Program-made: the position numbers and the translations under genes
Part shown: in pieces, positions 43,654-54,704 of the stretch
Position numbering within the stretch: the stretch's first letter is position 1
Layout of the letters: every line of letters starts with the position of its first letter
Source: Diphasiastrum complanatum
Taxonomy: Eukaryota > Streptophyta > Lycopodiopsida > Lycopodiales > Lycopodiaceae
DNA: 64,000 nt
Assembly (NCBI GenBank): GCA_029204225.1
Contig: CM055095.1
Span: forward strand, 37,286,597 to 37,350,596
Direction: 5' to 3'
Notes under the pieces: generated by a model
What the model saw: the letters and a program-made list of their open reading frames with translations, nothing else
The model's database searches: none
Told to the model about the DNA's origin: nothing

Positions 43654-44290
43654 CTCGATCGACCTTCTCCTCACAGCACCCTGGTCCTTGAACACCCTCT
43701 CACAGCACCCTGGCTCTCAAACAGCCTGTCACCGGCTCTCGCTTGCTCTCTCACTGTCTATCACTAGCTCTCTCACAGCCTCTGAAAATGCCGACCACAA
43801 TGGCATTGTGAGTGCCTATTTATCCCCACAGCCTAATCGGCCATGTGGATCCCCACAATCCATCCATGTGCCTCTATACCTGCCCCCATGTGATGCTCCC
43901 CCCTTGTGTTGGTCTCCCATTGGCCCCATGGTCTGTCACCCACAGTGCCCATGTGCCTCTGTACCTGCCCCCATGTGATGCTCCCCCCCTGTGTTGGTCT
44001 CCCATTGGCCCCATGGTCTGCTCACCCACAGTGCCCATGAGCCACTGCACCAGTCCCTTGCACCATGTGTTGTACCCTCTTTTTTTACACCCAGTACCCC
44101 TTTTTTTTCCCTTTTTTTGTCCTTTTTTAGTAAGTAATAGGCAAAAGAAAATTATTAAATATATTAAAAAAATAATAATAATAATAAATGGTACCGCCCT
44201 GGTACCGTGGATCCCAGGGTGGTACCGTACCGGCAGTACCACTGATATGGTACCGGCGGTACCATACCAGCGGTACAAGGGGGTACTATG

Positions 44291-44326
<36 letters not shown>

Positions 44327-44632
44327 AAGGAAGCGGACGGTGGGCGCGTACACGTCTGCGTCCGGACGCGTCAGGGGTGCGTCCGCATCCCCGGATGCGT
44401 CCGGTTATTTTTTTATTTTTATTTTTTAAATTTAAAAAAATAATAAATGAAGCCACGGGTGCGTACGGCAGTGCGGACACGTCCGTTTTTTATTGTTTTT
44501 AAATTTTTTTAATTCTTTTTAGGGTTTTTTAGTTAAAAAAAAAAATTCGACACGTCCGACCTTGCGTCCGGGGGTCGGACACGTCCGGGTCTGGACGCCG
44601 GACGCAGCCATTCCGGCCCGGACCATCATCCT
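44291..44632. mobile_element. (TA)n and a MITE-2 copy in reverse orientation
   Basis: (TA)n 44291-44324, then CTAAGGAAGCGGAC at 44325 through GGCCCGGACCATCATCC near 44632. The reverse complement aligns with 37601-37907. It directly abuts the hAT-D 3' arm, whose terminal CATAG and (TA)n flank are missing, so the junction truncated hAT-D by about 15 bp. Confidence 0.75.
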
Positions 44633-45272
44633 CTGGTACCGCTGGTATGGTACCGCCGGTACCATATCAGTGGTACCGCCGGTACGGTACCGCCCTGGGA
44701 TCCGCGGTACCAGGGCGGTACCATTTTTAATATTTTTTTTTATTTTTTAATATATTTTTAGTAATTTTTTTTTGCATATTAACTACCAAAAAAGGACAAA
44801 AAAAAGTAAAAAGAGGGGGTTCTGGGTGTAAAAAAAGAGGGTACAGTACATGATGCAGGGGACTGTTGCAATGGCACATGGGCACTGCGAGTGAGCAGAC
44901 CGAGGGGCCAATGGGAGACCAACACAGGGGGGTAGCATCACATGGGGGCAAGTACAGAGGCACATGGGCATTGTGGGTGAGCAGACCATGGGCCCAATGG
45001 GAGACCAACACAGGGGGGAGCATCACATGGGGGCAGGTACGGAGGCACATGGAGAGATGATGGGGATCCACATGGCCGATCAGGCTGTGGGGATAAATAG
45101 GCACTCACAATGCCATTGTGGTCGGCATTTTCAGAGGCTGTGAGAGGGCTAGTGATAGACAGTGAGAGAGCAAGCGAGAGCCGGTGACAGGCTGTGAGAG
45201 GCTGTTTGAGAGCCAGGGTGCTGTGAGAGGGTGTTCAAGGATCAGGGTGCTGTGAGGAGAAGGTCGATCGAG

Positions 45273-45638
45273 ATGGCTGAGCGAATACCACCGAAGCCCG
45301 AGGGCGAAGCCAGGAGAAAGCTTGAGGAAGATATCCGAAGGCACAACGAGAGGCATCGGAAGCAAGAGGCAGATATCCGAGAGATGCTGCGACAGACTCG
45401 ACAGAGAAATCCGGAACCGGAGCCACCCGCCCCCGCTGTGGATCCTGTCCCCGCTGTCGAGCTGGATCTGGATGAGCAGATCGGAATGAATTTCACACGA
45501 CGGCAGCTCATCATGGTCAGGGAAAGGGCGGCCAGACGTCGGGCTAACCAGGAGGCAGCTCGGGCTAACCGGGAGGCAGAGCAAGAGCGACAAAACAATG
45601 CACCAGACGAGGGCGAGGAGTCGGTGGAGGATCAGTGA
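45273..45638 (+). CDS. ORF2 of hAT-D, 121-aa charged coiled-coil protein, intact
   Basis: ATG 45273 is chosen because all five copies begin MAE(R/C)IPP at this point although the frame is open further upstream. Layout is a basic/acidic helix (residues about 10-50, RRKLEEDIRRHNERHRKQEA), a Pro-rich spacer (EPEPPAPAVDPVPA), the conserved centre ELDLDEQIGMNFTRRQL, a second Arg/Glu helix (RERAARRRANQEAARANREA) and an acidic end. No signal peptide or membrane segment. It may be a DNA- or transposase-binding helper, as second genes are in MuDR and Harbinger elements, but nothing in the sequence proves that. It is preceded by about 87-bp and CTCACAGC-type repeats. Confidence 0.75.
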   Translation: MAERIPPKPEGEARRKLEEDIRRHNERHRKQEADIREMLRQTRQRNPEPEPPAPAVDPVPAVELDLDEQIGMNFTRRQLIMVRERAARRRANQEAARANREAEQERQNNAPDEGEESVEDQ

Positions 45639-46161
45639 GGGATGTTTAGAATAGATGAGGTCCACCCGTATGTGGCGGACTGTTGCTATGTAGTTTTCGG
45701 CAGTTTATGGTGCAGCAAATAACTAGATGGCTGCTTAAAAAAATGACAGTATATGTGATGTTATCCTGATACAACGGTTGAATATATACATAGTTGTTTT
45801 TTGTGCAACGCGAGCCTGGTCATGTAAGATGCAATGTTTGTAATTTTTTTAAATGCAGATGTATTACATGTGTTTATTCAATGTCGTTTGGGGTGTACGG
45901 GTGATTGCTGTGCTCATGATGTAGGTGCATGTATGTGAAGCTAGCATTCACTTCAAACGAAATTAAATGAAAATAGGATTCACACACGCACATAGAATTC
46001 TTCAACATAAAATAAAGCATCACATGTACAGAGCGACATACGCACAATGTGCAGCAAATAATGTAGGCCAAACACTGTATATAATGTGAAAAATCATCTG
46101 AGTACAATGGTAGACCGACTGCTAGAGACAAACTACTGAAACTAAAACAATAGAGCCACAA

Positions 46162-49100
46162 TCAATGCTCTGGCTCTGACTCAGACGAATGCTCTGGAGA
46201 CAACTCAGGGCCCCGAGCTGACTCTCGCAGCCGATATCTCTGCCTGTCTGGAACTGGCATGGGCTGTGTATCCGAGGGGGAAGACTCGTCATCCTCATCC
46301 TCCCAATCAGCCTCCGCATCAGCCCCCAAGCAGGCCAAACCAACAACACCTGCTCCAACTGGCTGTGATACTGCACCTCTACCTGTACCTGGAGCCCTGC
46401 GTGGTCGTCCTCTCCTCCCTGGCAGTTTCTGTGCCTTGCCTTTCTTGTTCGGTGCACCCTTGGGCCTGCCTGGTCTCTTGCGGACAAGAGGAGCTGTCAA
46501 TGCCTCGTCACCCCCATGCAAATCACCTGGCTGGCTAGGCTGGGCCCAAGCTGAGGCCGGCTGGGATAGGGAAGCAAAAGAGGGAACTCCCTGTGCAACT
46601 GAGCGAGGAGGATGAGCTCGTGGAGTGTGTGCCCGTGGGGCTGCTGCAGGTGGAGGAACTGGCTGTGCAGGAGGCGAGTACAGTGGCGATATGTACTGAA
46701 AGGGGCGCTGTGGTGGCCGGTACTGGTACATCCTGGGTGCTGCCAAAGGAGGAGGATGTGACGTGGGTGCTGCCACTGGAGGAGCCACTGTGGATGTGGG
46801 CGCTGCAAGAGAAAACCTGGGCACAGATGGTGGCCTGCCATGGAGACCTGGTGCTGCAGAAGTGGACGGCGATGGAGGGGATGCAGGCCTAAATGGCATC
46901 GGTGGCACTGGAGGACCTGTGCGACGCACATACACCCTCTGAGGAGCTGGAGGAACTGTAGGCACCTCATGCGGCTGCTCTGGCTGGGACTCTGTGTGTG
47001 GCATGCTGGCAAGAGATGATGGGGGCGCCCTGACACTCGGCATCTGCTGGGCCTCTGAATCCAATGTGGCAACCAAGTCGGCCAGCTGGGCATCCGAATA
47101 CAAATGCTCTGGGCTCTGGGACTCATCCTGTGCACCAGCCTCTAAATCATCCTGTGCACCGACCTCTGAATCATCCTGTGCACCAACCCCTGAATCAACC
47201 CAAGCCTCATCCCGTGCCTCATCATGTGCACCCTGTAGACCCTGCATGGCCTCCCAATCTGTGCAATGAAAGTCATCAGGTGCCTCCTCTGGTGTGCTGT
47301 CGTAGTAACGGCCATGACTCTGTGCTGCACGCATCCAAACATCTGCGGGACCAGCATCTAAACCACTCTGCCCTCTATCAAGAGCCTCCTCCATCATGTC
47401 GACATAGGTAGGTATGCCACTGCCCCCCCCTGTGTGCCCTGCCTGTCTGCCGGTATAACCTGTGCCATGTGTCCCACCTCTGCCACGTGATGCACCTGTG
47501 ACCCCTGCCCGTGGCGTGTGCCCTGCACCTGTATAATCTGCCTCATCCCTCTCTGGTCTGGGAAACACAACCCGAATGGGCTCATCCTCATCATGCTCAT
47601 CCTCTGACACTGGCTCATCTGCCTCATACAATGGGGGCTCTCTGTGCTCAAGCCCAAGCTCTCTCTCTCTCATCTCGGCAAGCTCCCTCTCTCTCTCTGC
47701 CATCAACTGTGTGCCCAGGTCATCTGCAGGCATGGGATGGGTGCTGTCCGTAGGCAAGTCAACCTGGCGCTCCAAATCAGATATCTTCGTCTGCAAGGTT
47801 TAAAATTTGCATGTCAGAGAGACAACTTTTTCAAGAAATGAAACCAACATACCAGGAGTCAACCAACATGCTATGAAAGATTAGCTTATCACCTGCAATG
47901 CGCTCGTAATGGTCGGAAGCCTCCTGGCGAGACGTGCGTTGGTGCTACAGAACACCAACCGCTCCAACTGACTCACTGACAACCGGTTTCTTCTCCTCGT
48001 GTGAATCAGTGCCCATGTGCTCCAATTACGCTCACACACAGAGGCAGCACAGTCCTGTGGTGCGTGCATTGAAATACTTCAGCACATTGTGGCAAAGGTG
48101 AAACTTCAACGAAACACAAAAAATGGAGGATAAAATGAGATGCATACCTGAGAAAGGACACGCAGTGCAAGACGCTGTATAGATGGGTATGTGCTACCGA
48201 ACATGGTCCACCAGGTAATGGGTAGCTGCCTCCTCTCTGGATCCTGGGCAGCCGGGTGGCCGAATGTGCCCATGCCGAAACGAAATGCAGCGAGCTCCTC
48301 CATGAGCCTGATAGGATCCAAACCTATGTGTGGACCCACCCTGTGAATGTACTGAAGCCAATCGGCCTCGAGCTCCCTGTCTGCGATCTGTGTCGGAGAG
48401 AGGAAGAGGGGATGCAGCATGTGTGGAACGCTGTGGATACTCCTGTGGAAGTAGTTCCATCGCGTCTCCCATATGAACTTCAGCTCTGTCATCCTGCAGG
48501 TGAGGGGCATGTGGTTTAGGGCATTACGAAAAAGCTTAACATTGACAGAAAAACAAACTAGCAAGTACTGAAAAGATAAAGGTCAATTGCAACACTGTAC
48601 CGCTTACCTCTCTGGCTGCAAGATGGGCAGCTGCAGGAACTGTCCAATCCGGTCCATGAGCTCATACACCAGTCCAAGTGGCGACCCCTCGCTGTCAGCC
48701 ATGCGGAGCACAATGTAGAGTGGTCGAAGCAGTCCTGACAATGTCTGTGCATCCCTCCAGAACTGGTCTCCCCTCACCGTGGAAGAAAAGTGCTCCCCAT
48801 CCTCAGTGTGCGGAAATGTACTGGCACCCCAAAGATCACTGGCAACCATCTGTAGAAGCTGGGCCCTGCACCTGATCAAACGGTCGATGACCACCAAGTC
48901 GAATGCAAAGCGCGTGGGGGCTGGCTTACGGAGGTCCAGATGGCTAAACACCCGGAACATGGCAAGAACACGCCTCTTTCTGGTGATAAAAGTCACCAGG
49001 AAGAGGGCCTCCCGGACGATGGCTCTAACCCAGGGAAGTGCTCCAATGTCCCCCATCAAAAGGTCTATGCCGTGGGCTGCACAGGGGGTATGAACAATAT

Positions 49101-50481
49101 GAGGGAACTCGGCCTCTAGCAGTACACCCATCTGAATGCAGTTCGTGGCATTGTCCGTCACCACCGTGACGACATGCTGTGGGCCTATGGCTAGGATGGA
49201 AGACCTGATGACATCAAACATGAACTCTGCAGATATGACTCTCCCCCCCCTGCTGCAATCCACTGCCCTCAAAAACTGTGTGCCCATGCAGCTGGAGACG
49301 AGTATGTTGAGGATCGGCCTCCTCCTGACATCAGTCCAGCCATCGGACATGATGCTGCAACCGTAAGTGGCCCAGTGCCGACGCAGAGGCTCCATCTCTC
49401 TAGACAAGGACTCGACCCTATCCCTCAGCATGTGTGTGCGGACAACCTCTGAACTAGGGACTCTCCAGCTAGGGCTGACAGACTGTGCAAGGCGGAAGGC
49501 CCTTCTGAAGGGCTCAGAGTCGGTGATGGCAAAGGGCAGGTTCAGCTCGTAAACCAGACTGGCCACGGCCTGTGTGGCCTCTCTGTCCATGTGCGGCTGA
49601 TGCGCGCCGCGAATGGTCTGCTGCACGAGGGCTCTCCCTGGTGGACGACGGGTGGTGGACCTCCAGCACGGTGCACCAACCGTGACGGGAATGGACGATG
49701 ACGCGACAGGCTGGGCGCTGGTGGATGCATCGGCTGTAGACGTGGAATGGGGAGAGTGGGATGCACTGGCAGGGATGGGTGCAGCAGCATAGGTGGGGTG
49801 CACTGGTGGAGGGGCAACATCTGGCATGGGGTACGAAAACTGCTGGCTGAGGAGGTCATCCGGATGGGAAGGGAAGGAAGAAGGGATCTCTTCCACATCC
49901 TCGAAGGCCCGCCCAGTACCATCCTGGGCCTGCTCGGGTGGCGGAGAGTCCATGAGAAAGTCGTAGACTGGTGGAGTGCGAGCAACAGTGGGTGGTGGTG
50001 GAACCGCAGTGGCAACTGTCGGACGCGATGGGACGGGATCCACCGGAATCTGAGCAGATGGGGGTGCATGAGGCAGAGCTGTCTGAGGGGCAAAGGGACC
50101 AGAGGAGGATGCACTCCCTCTCCTCGTGCGTGCCAGCCAAGCAGGCAGCAACTCTGGGTTAGTCACATAAGGAGCGGTGCAAAATCGGAGAACGCCCTCC
50201 GAAATGGTGTTCTCCCCTGCCACGAGCCGCGGCCCGTAGGTGTCCAGTAGTCGCTGCCTGTCGGGGACGGTCATGCTGCCACAAGGGGCAGCATTCAAGG
50301 TGGCACCATTTTTGGCGCGTGCACCGAGCAGATGGCCTTTAAGGCGAGTGAGGGATGCAGCAAACTCGACGAGACAGTATCGGCAGCGCACGATCTTCTG
50401 ACCGGTCTTGTTGGCCTTGTGGGCAACCCGCCTGACAATGTCTACCTCGTCCCACAGACCGGAAAGGTCGGATTGCACCAT
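46162..50481 (-). CDS. hAT-D transposase, four exons, about 1336 aa, with AT-hook tail
   Basis: Exons: 50481-48608, 48493-48148, 48054-47893, 47790-46162, all GT-AG and in phase. BED finger: C33, C36, H50 (VRCRYCLVEF...RLKGH). Residues 60-290 are a Pro/Ser linker. DUF659/RNase-H-like core: D380 in MSDGWTD, D443 in VTDNATNC, C467/H470 in CAAHGIDLL, PTRF near 512. Exon 2 carries FIWETRWNYF and ends WWTMFGSTYPSIQRLALRV. Exon 3 completes the hAT dimerisation motif (LSQ-DCAASVCERNWSTW...RRRNRLSVSQLERLVF). Exon 4 is an unusual tail: acidic/Ala-rich, then Pro-rich, then AT-hooks RKRPGRPKG (about 1231-1239) and GRRGRPRR (about 1252-1259). No lesion seen, so it may still be functional. Splicing is inferred. 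Confidence 0.88.
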
Positions 50482-50801
50482 TGCAGATGAAATGAGGGAT
50501 GGATTGCTGGAAAAAAAACAGCAGGGTTCACTGTTGGAGAGACGCTAAAAATGGGCGAAGGCAGGGCGAAGCAAGTCAGATGCAAGGCAAGGCGTTGCGT
50601 GGGCGAAGGGTGACGCAAGGAATCAGAAGGCAAGTAGGCAAAAACAACAGCGATGGCAGGGCGGAGGAGGGCGCAAAAAAATTTTAGAGGAAATGCGAAG
50701 GGGGAGGGTAGGTTTAGGTCAAAAAAAAAAATTTAAAATATTAAATAATAAAAATATTATTATATTGTGGTCCCGCGGTACCCAGTACCGCGGGAACTAT
50801 G

Positions 50802-50918
50802 ATATATATATATATATATATATGGTGCCGCCCTGGTACCGCATTTTCCAGGGCGGTACCACCATTATGGTACCAGCGGTACCATAATGGCAGTACCACA
50901 TGGTTCTATGGTTCAAAA
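50802..50918 (+). repeat. (TA)n and right arm of the outer hAT MITE with target copy
   Basis: (TA)n to 50823, then a 3'-type arm (GGTGCCGCCCTGGTACCG ... CAGTACCACATGGTTCTATG) ending 50910 and GTTCAAAA at 50911-50918. The arm resembles the 3' arm of hAT-A (13978-14077). Confidence 0.8.
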
Positions 50919-52789
50919 TGCTAGCTACAGAACAAAACTTCAAGGTTTTTCATGTCAAAATACTATATGGGTTGGGGGAAGGTGTTACTATGAAACAATT
51001 TACCTCTTGATTGTTGCCTATGGATGCAAAAGAGAAAATCTTAACATCACCTTAAAAGTGCACAAAAATTGTAGTTCCAACTTAAATTTTTCAAAAATTA
51101 CCTGGATAGAAACTATAACAGTAGTCTATCTAATCAATAAGAAGCCAGAACAGAACCTCACTGGAAAATTCACGAGCAAAAATAAAGATGAAAATTCTAA
51201 GGATGCTTGGGTCATGTTGGCACCAGTAATGTTCAAAATTCAAAAGAATATCAATGAAACCAACCTGATTGACTCAGCAAGATCTCGGCATGTAGCCTCA
51301 TATTGTCGCATCAGATCTGAGAAGGAAAGAAAGCCTGCAGTAAAGGGTTTTGACAAAAAATCTTATAGAAATCAGCGTGCCTCCAATATTGGATAACTGA
51401 GGAAGAGACTTCATGAACAGTTGATGTAAATCCCCATAATGTTGTTTTTTCCATAATGTTAAATGTGCATGTCACACTATAAATAGTAACAAGCCAAAGG
51501 TATTTGAGTTAGATACATTTGAACTTCCCGAAGAGTATTCAAAATAATCGAGCATATTATTGCTTTCCAGACACAAGCTACCATCTGAATTAAAATCTAG
51601 GCTTGTATTTGCATTACTAGGGGACTTATTCATACGGACGGTTCAAAAATTATTACTTTCATGATTCATTATCAAATTTGGCCCGTTAACTCTTATTTGA
51701 GTCAATAGATAAGATTGGACCAATGGAGCATTAAACTCTAGATGGATCCGCACAATACTAAATAGGGTGAATGGTAACTCATTGAGTAGCCATTAACTGG
51801 AGTTTCTCAATTTCTTTGCAGGAGACTCAGCTCTGCAGTATCCTTTGGAGGAGAACTTGTAATTCATCGTATGTAACAACCAAGATCATTTTATATTTGT
51901 GATAATTCTGATAATATCGCATAATCGCTTGCATGCATGAATTGACAAACAATCTACATTGAATGTCAGGACTTTGCATTTCAGCTGGCCAGCATATTAT
52001 GGGCATTGAGTAGTTGAAGGACCGTTTACTCAATAGATGGCTTAGATTGGTCAAAGGACTTACTACTCAAATGACGGAATGACTGCTTTGCCAAAGGTGA
52101 TTAGGGGACTAATCACCTGAGGGACCACAGTAGGTGCTAAGACAGAATGGTTAGGTAGACAAGCTAACATTCCTTTAGCCTTTTCAGTAGACCAGTAGTT
52201 CCTGATATTACCTTTGCATGTTGAAAAGCATGCACATGAAAAACAGATTTTTAAGGATAAAAAAAATTATTCTATTTTTTCAATTCAAAATATAAAAATG
52301 TCCTTGGATTCCTTATAGTGTAAGTGTGATATCCATATGTACTACATCAATCAAATAGTGGAAGCAAACATCTACAAGAATACATCAAATTCAATGTTGA
52401 CAATTCAAATACGTAAAAAGAAATCACAAATCATGTCGTAAGTTCACGATCACACACAACAATGCTTGAGCCTTGACTAAAGCAAGGACAACATAAAAAC
52501 CTTAATATATGTATTTCATACCATGACATCGTGATTGTTGTTGTGCATTCATGTAACAAGTACAAAAGATCCTTTGAATTAAGTTAATCCATTGCAATAA
52601 TCTCCCATAATGTAAGATCATTTTTCTATTCATGAACTAGCATTCGAATAAATTACCCAGATCTATATCGACAAAATTCACTTGGAACATTTTGCATATG
52701 TTCAAACTTCAACTTTAAAGGCACATGGCCGTGCACTCTCTAATTATCAAAGTTACAAAGTCCAAATGTAACCAATAAAGAGGGTTGAC

Positions 52790-52865
52790 CTTGCAAAACA
52801 GCATCCCAATTTGAGGCAAAAAGATCAAATGATGATTCTGAGCTATCAGCAAATTCTTCTTGTTC
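52790..52865 (-). CDS. NUP107: NUP107-like nucleoporin, exon
   Basis: A 76-nt exon from a AATCTCAG acceptor to a GTCAAC donor encodes EQEEFADSSESSFDLFASNW plus DAVLQ and one base. The DLFASxxDxxxQG segment precedes the helical core in plant Nup107. It begins in phase 0, matching the end of the exon at 54294-54621, and ends in phase 1. Confidence 0.6.
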
Positions 52866-54293
52866 CTGAGATTAAACAAACACACCATAAATGATAAAAA
52901 CATAGAGATGAACATTTCTGTAGCAGAAAATCTTTTTCCAATGTCCACATTGGATATTTTTGGATATTCACAATGAAAGATTAAAACAACGTGCTTGAAA
53001 TTGAACTTTGAGTCAATTTATTTTTGAGTTCTATGATTTGTTGTGGCAGAGATTTCTAGCAAGTATCTAACATGGAGAAAAGACATATAAATGGTAGCCC
53101 TATGTCTAGATATGAACACAACTATAGACATGAAATTACATAAGCTCAACAAGAGAGCAAAAGATTATCAAAATGGAAGCTCCAACTAAGATTACTTGAT
53201 AAGCATCAATTAAATTTGTGGTAACCGATCCTTGCAAGAATAGCAAATGCTTCACCTAGAATTAACTCAAGAAAAGAGAAATGAACTATTGTCCCAATAG
53301 AAGCTCCTCCATTTGAGAGACCCCACCTTCTAGGAATTATCAATTAGGGCAAGACTGGGCCAAGACAAAGAAGCAACCATCCTGCAACTTCTAATCCACA
53401 AGTTCCGTTAGAAGAATCTAACAGCTTATGTTAAACTTACAAGTTACAACTTGGCCATTAAGGCGATTGTTGGGCTTAGTACTCAAAACAATATCCAACA
53501 ATGTCTTCGGGGTCTATATAGACCCAAATGAGCTGGTACAGCAAAGGAGTCAACAAGAATGATAAAAGATCTCAAATGTAAGTTCAAATGCCCTAGAAAT
53601 TAAAATCAAATATGGGTGCGTCAGGTTTTCTCAAGAAGAAGAAATTTGTTGATGCCTTTCAAGTACCAAAAGTAATGTGTAAGACAAGAACAAGCACATT
53701 AAAGCATGATACAGCTATTGGGAGCACAAAAGGTCTCCAAAAAAGAGAGAGAAATCTAATCAACATTTATCTCCGCATTCCTTGTGAAGAACTATGGCAA
53801 TCCAGAATAGGATGTGCACTTGTACTGTTTGTTATTTGTAAGAAAATGGTCCATATTATTTTCATTCTTCTCAACTAAATGTTGTGTCTTTCTCCCTCCT
53901 TGTTATGGCTTCAGAAATATGGTATCTTGAAGAAGCTTCTAATTGTACAGGTACCATCCCTTTGTAGCATGAGTATGTCCTCCAGATTCTCAATAATTTT
54001 ATGGCAACAAAAAATTGAGGGATCTGTTGGTGTGTATGTTGATCTGTTTGTTGATTATGTTGTAACCAAGCAGAACCTATTGCTGAGCAGCATGAAGTGT
54101 GCACGTCATGTCACATCTAGTGATGGTGTTACCAAGTAAACTACTAGTTTAAATGGATTACAAGGACATATTTTCTAGGAAAATCTGTCAAAATAAGTCT
54201 CTTATATGAAAACATACATTAATTCTACCACAGTCAACATCTTTCAAAATGTTATTGAAAAGAACTCGCCTTGACGCAAAAAAACAAACACAC
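52866..54293 (-). other. NUP107: Intron of the NUP107-like gene, no recognisable content
   Basis: AT-rich sequence between two in-phase exons. I see no repeat, RNA gene or coding segment in it. Confidence 0.5.
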
Positions 54294-54621
54294 CTCTTTC
54301 ACAGATCTGTACATGGTTGTAGGCACCACAGGACCATGTTCAAGTTTGACTGGATAGGCTCGTCCTTTACCCTCTTCCAACGAAGGAACTGTCCGCAAAC
54401 CAGCTGAATGTTCATAGACCCCCACTGTGTCTCCAATATTGGACATTCTATGAGAGACCACATGTCCAACACGAGGAGTAACAAAGCCATCTCCACTCGG
54501 CTCCCTTTCTGGGCTTGTATTTTGAAGTATAAAAGCTGCTCTTTGTTCCCTTTGCACACTTGCAGTAGGACTTGTCTTTTTGTCTTCCACAAAAAAAGAA
54601 CTAATGTTTGGCCTCCTTTTC
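54294..54621 (-). CDS. NUP107: NUP107-like nucleoporin, N-terminal region exon
   Basis: The 328-nt exon runs from an AATGCAG acceptor to a GTGTGT donor. It is open throughout (KRRPNISSFFVEDKKTSPTA..., QREQRAAFILQNTSPEREPS..., TTMYRSVKE) and ends in phase 0 before exon 52865. The N-terminal region of Nup107 is weakly conserved and disordered, so the assignment depends on position, phase and lack of stops. The first exon must lie further right. Confidence 0.5.
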
Positions 54622-54654
54622 CTGCATTAATATCTTAACATGTGTGAGTTGATA

Positions 54655-54655
54655 G

Positions 54656-54701
<46 letters not shown>
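54655..54701. repeat. (CT)n microsatellite
   Basis: About 46 bp of uninterrupted CT just upstream of the nucleoporin exon, within an intron or upstream region. Confidence 0.9.

Positions 54702-54704
<3 letters not shown>

Larger units (their letters stand above)
37931..44290 (+). mobile_element. hAT-C, full-length defective copy with exact 8-bp target duplication
   Basis: It starts CATAGGCCCCGC at 37931 and ends GGGTACTATG at 44290 (reverse complement CATAGTACCCCC). TATAATAT precedes it at 37923-37930 and follows it at 44291-44298. Because the octamer interrupts the plain TA pattern, it is a real duplication, not chance microsatellite. It carries a broken transposase (+) and a broken ORF2 (-). 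Confidence 0.9.
44633..50801 (-). mobile_element. hAT-D, copy with both genes intact
   Basis: The 5' terminus is at 50801 (reverse complement CATAGTTCCCGC), flanked by ATATATAT. The 3' arm at 44633-44730 matches that of hAT-C (TGGTACCGCTGGTATGG) but lacks the last bases. Gene order is transposase (-) and ORF2 (+), convergent. hAT-C and hAT-D lie tail to tail; B and C lie head to head. Confidence 0.88.
8464..50918. mobile_element. Outer hAT element with 8-bp target duplication, expanded to 42 kb by nested insertions
   Basis: GTTCAAAA at 8464-8471 is repeated exactly at 50911-50918. The left copy is followed by CATGGGTCCCGC at 8472 and the right copy is preceded by ...CATGGTTCTATG ending 50910. 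The family termini start CATAG in nearly every copy, and hAT elements make 8-bp duplications. The left arm (8472-8553) ends in (TA)n and the right arm (50824-50910) begins after (TA)n. The original element was therefore probably a small MITE, arm-(TA)n-arm. All the interior units are flanked by (TA)n, as expected if they entered that tract one after another. This interpretation is inference from boundaries. Confidence 0.8.
7907..52789 (-). other. NUP107: Giant (about 44.9 kb) NUP107 intron filled by the nested hAT block
   Basis: The exons on either side are on the same strand with compatible phase, so the 42.4-kb block at 8472-50910 lies within the transcription unit. Outside the block, 7907-8463 and 50919-52789 are AT-rich. 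The open frame at 50887-51396 starts inside a transposon terminus and resembles nothing I know. If a small unseen exon exists here, the stretch is two introns. Confidence 0.6.

Noticed and set aside
50887-51396. 169-codon open frame on the plus strand
   Set aside because: It starts inside the right arm of the outer hAT element, runs into AT-rich intron DNA, has no recognisable motif and no splice or promoter support; probably chance.
51827-52054. Candidate for the missing NUP107 exon
   Set aside because: The residues (TYDELQVLLQRILQS) do not match the expected helix and the splice borders and phase do not fit.
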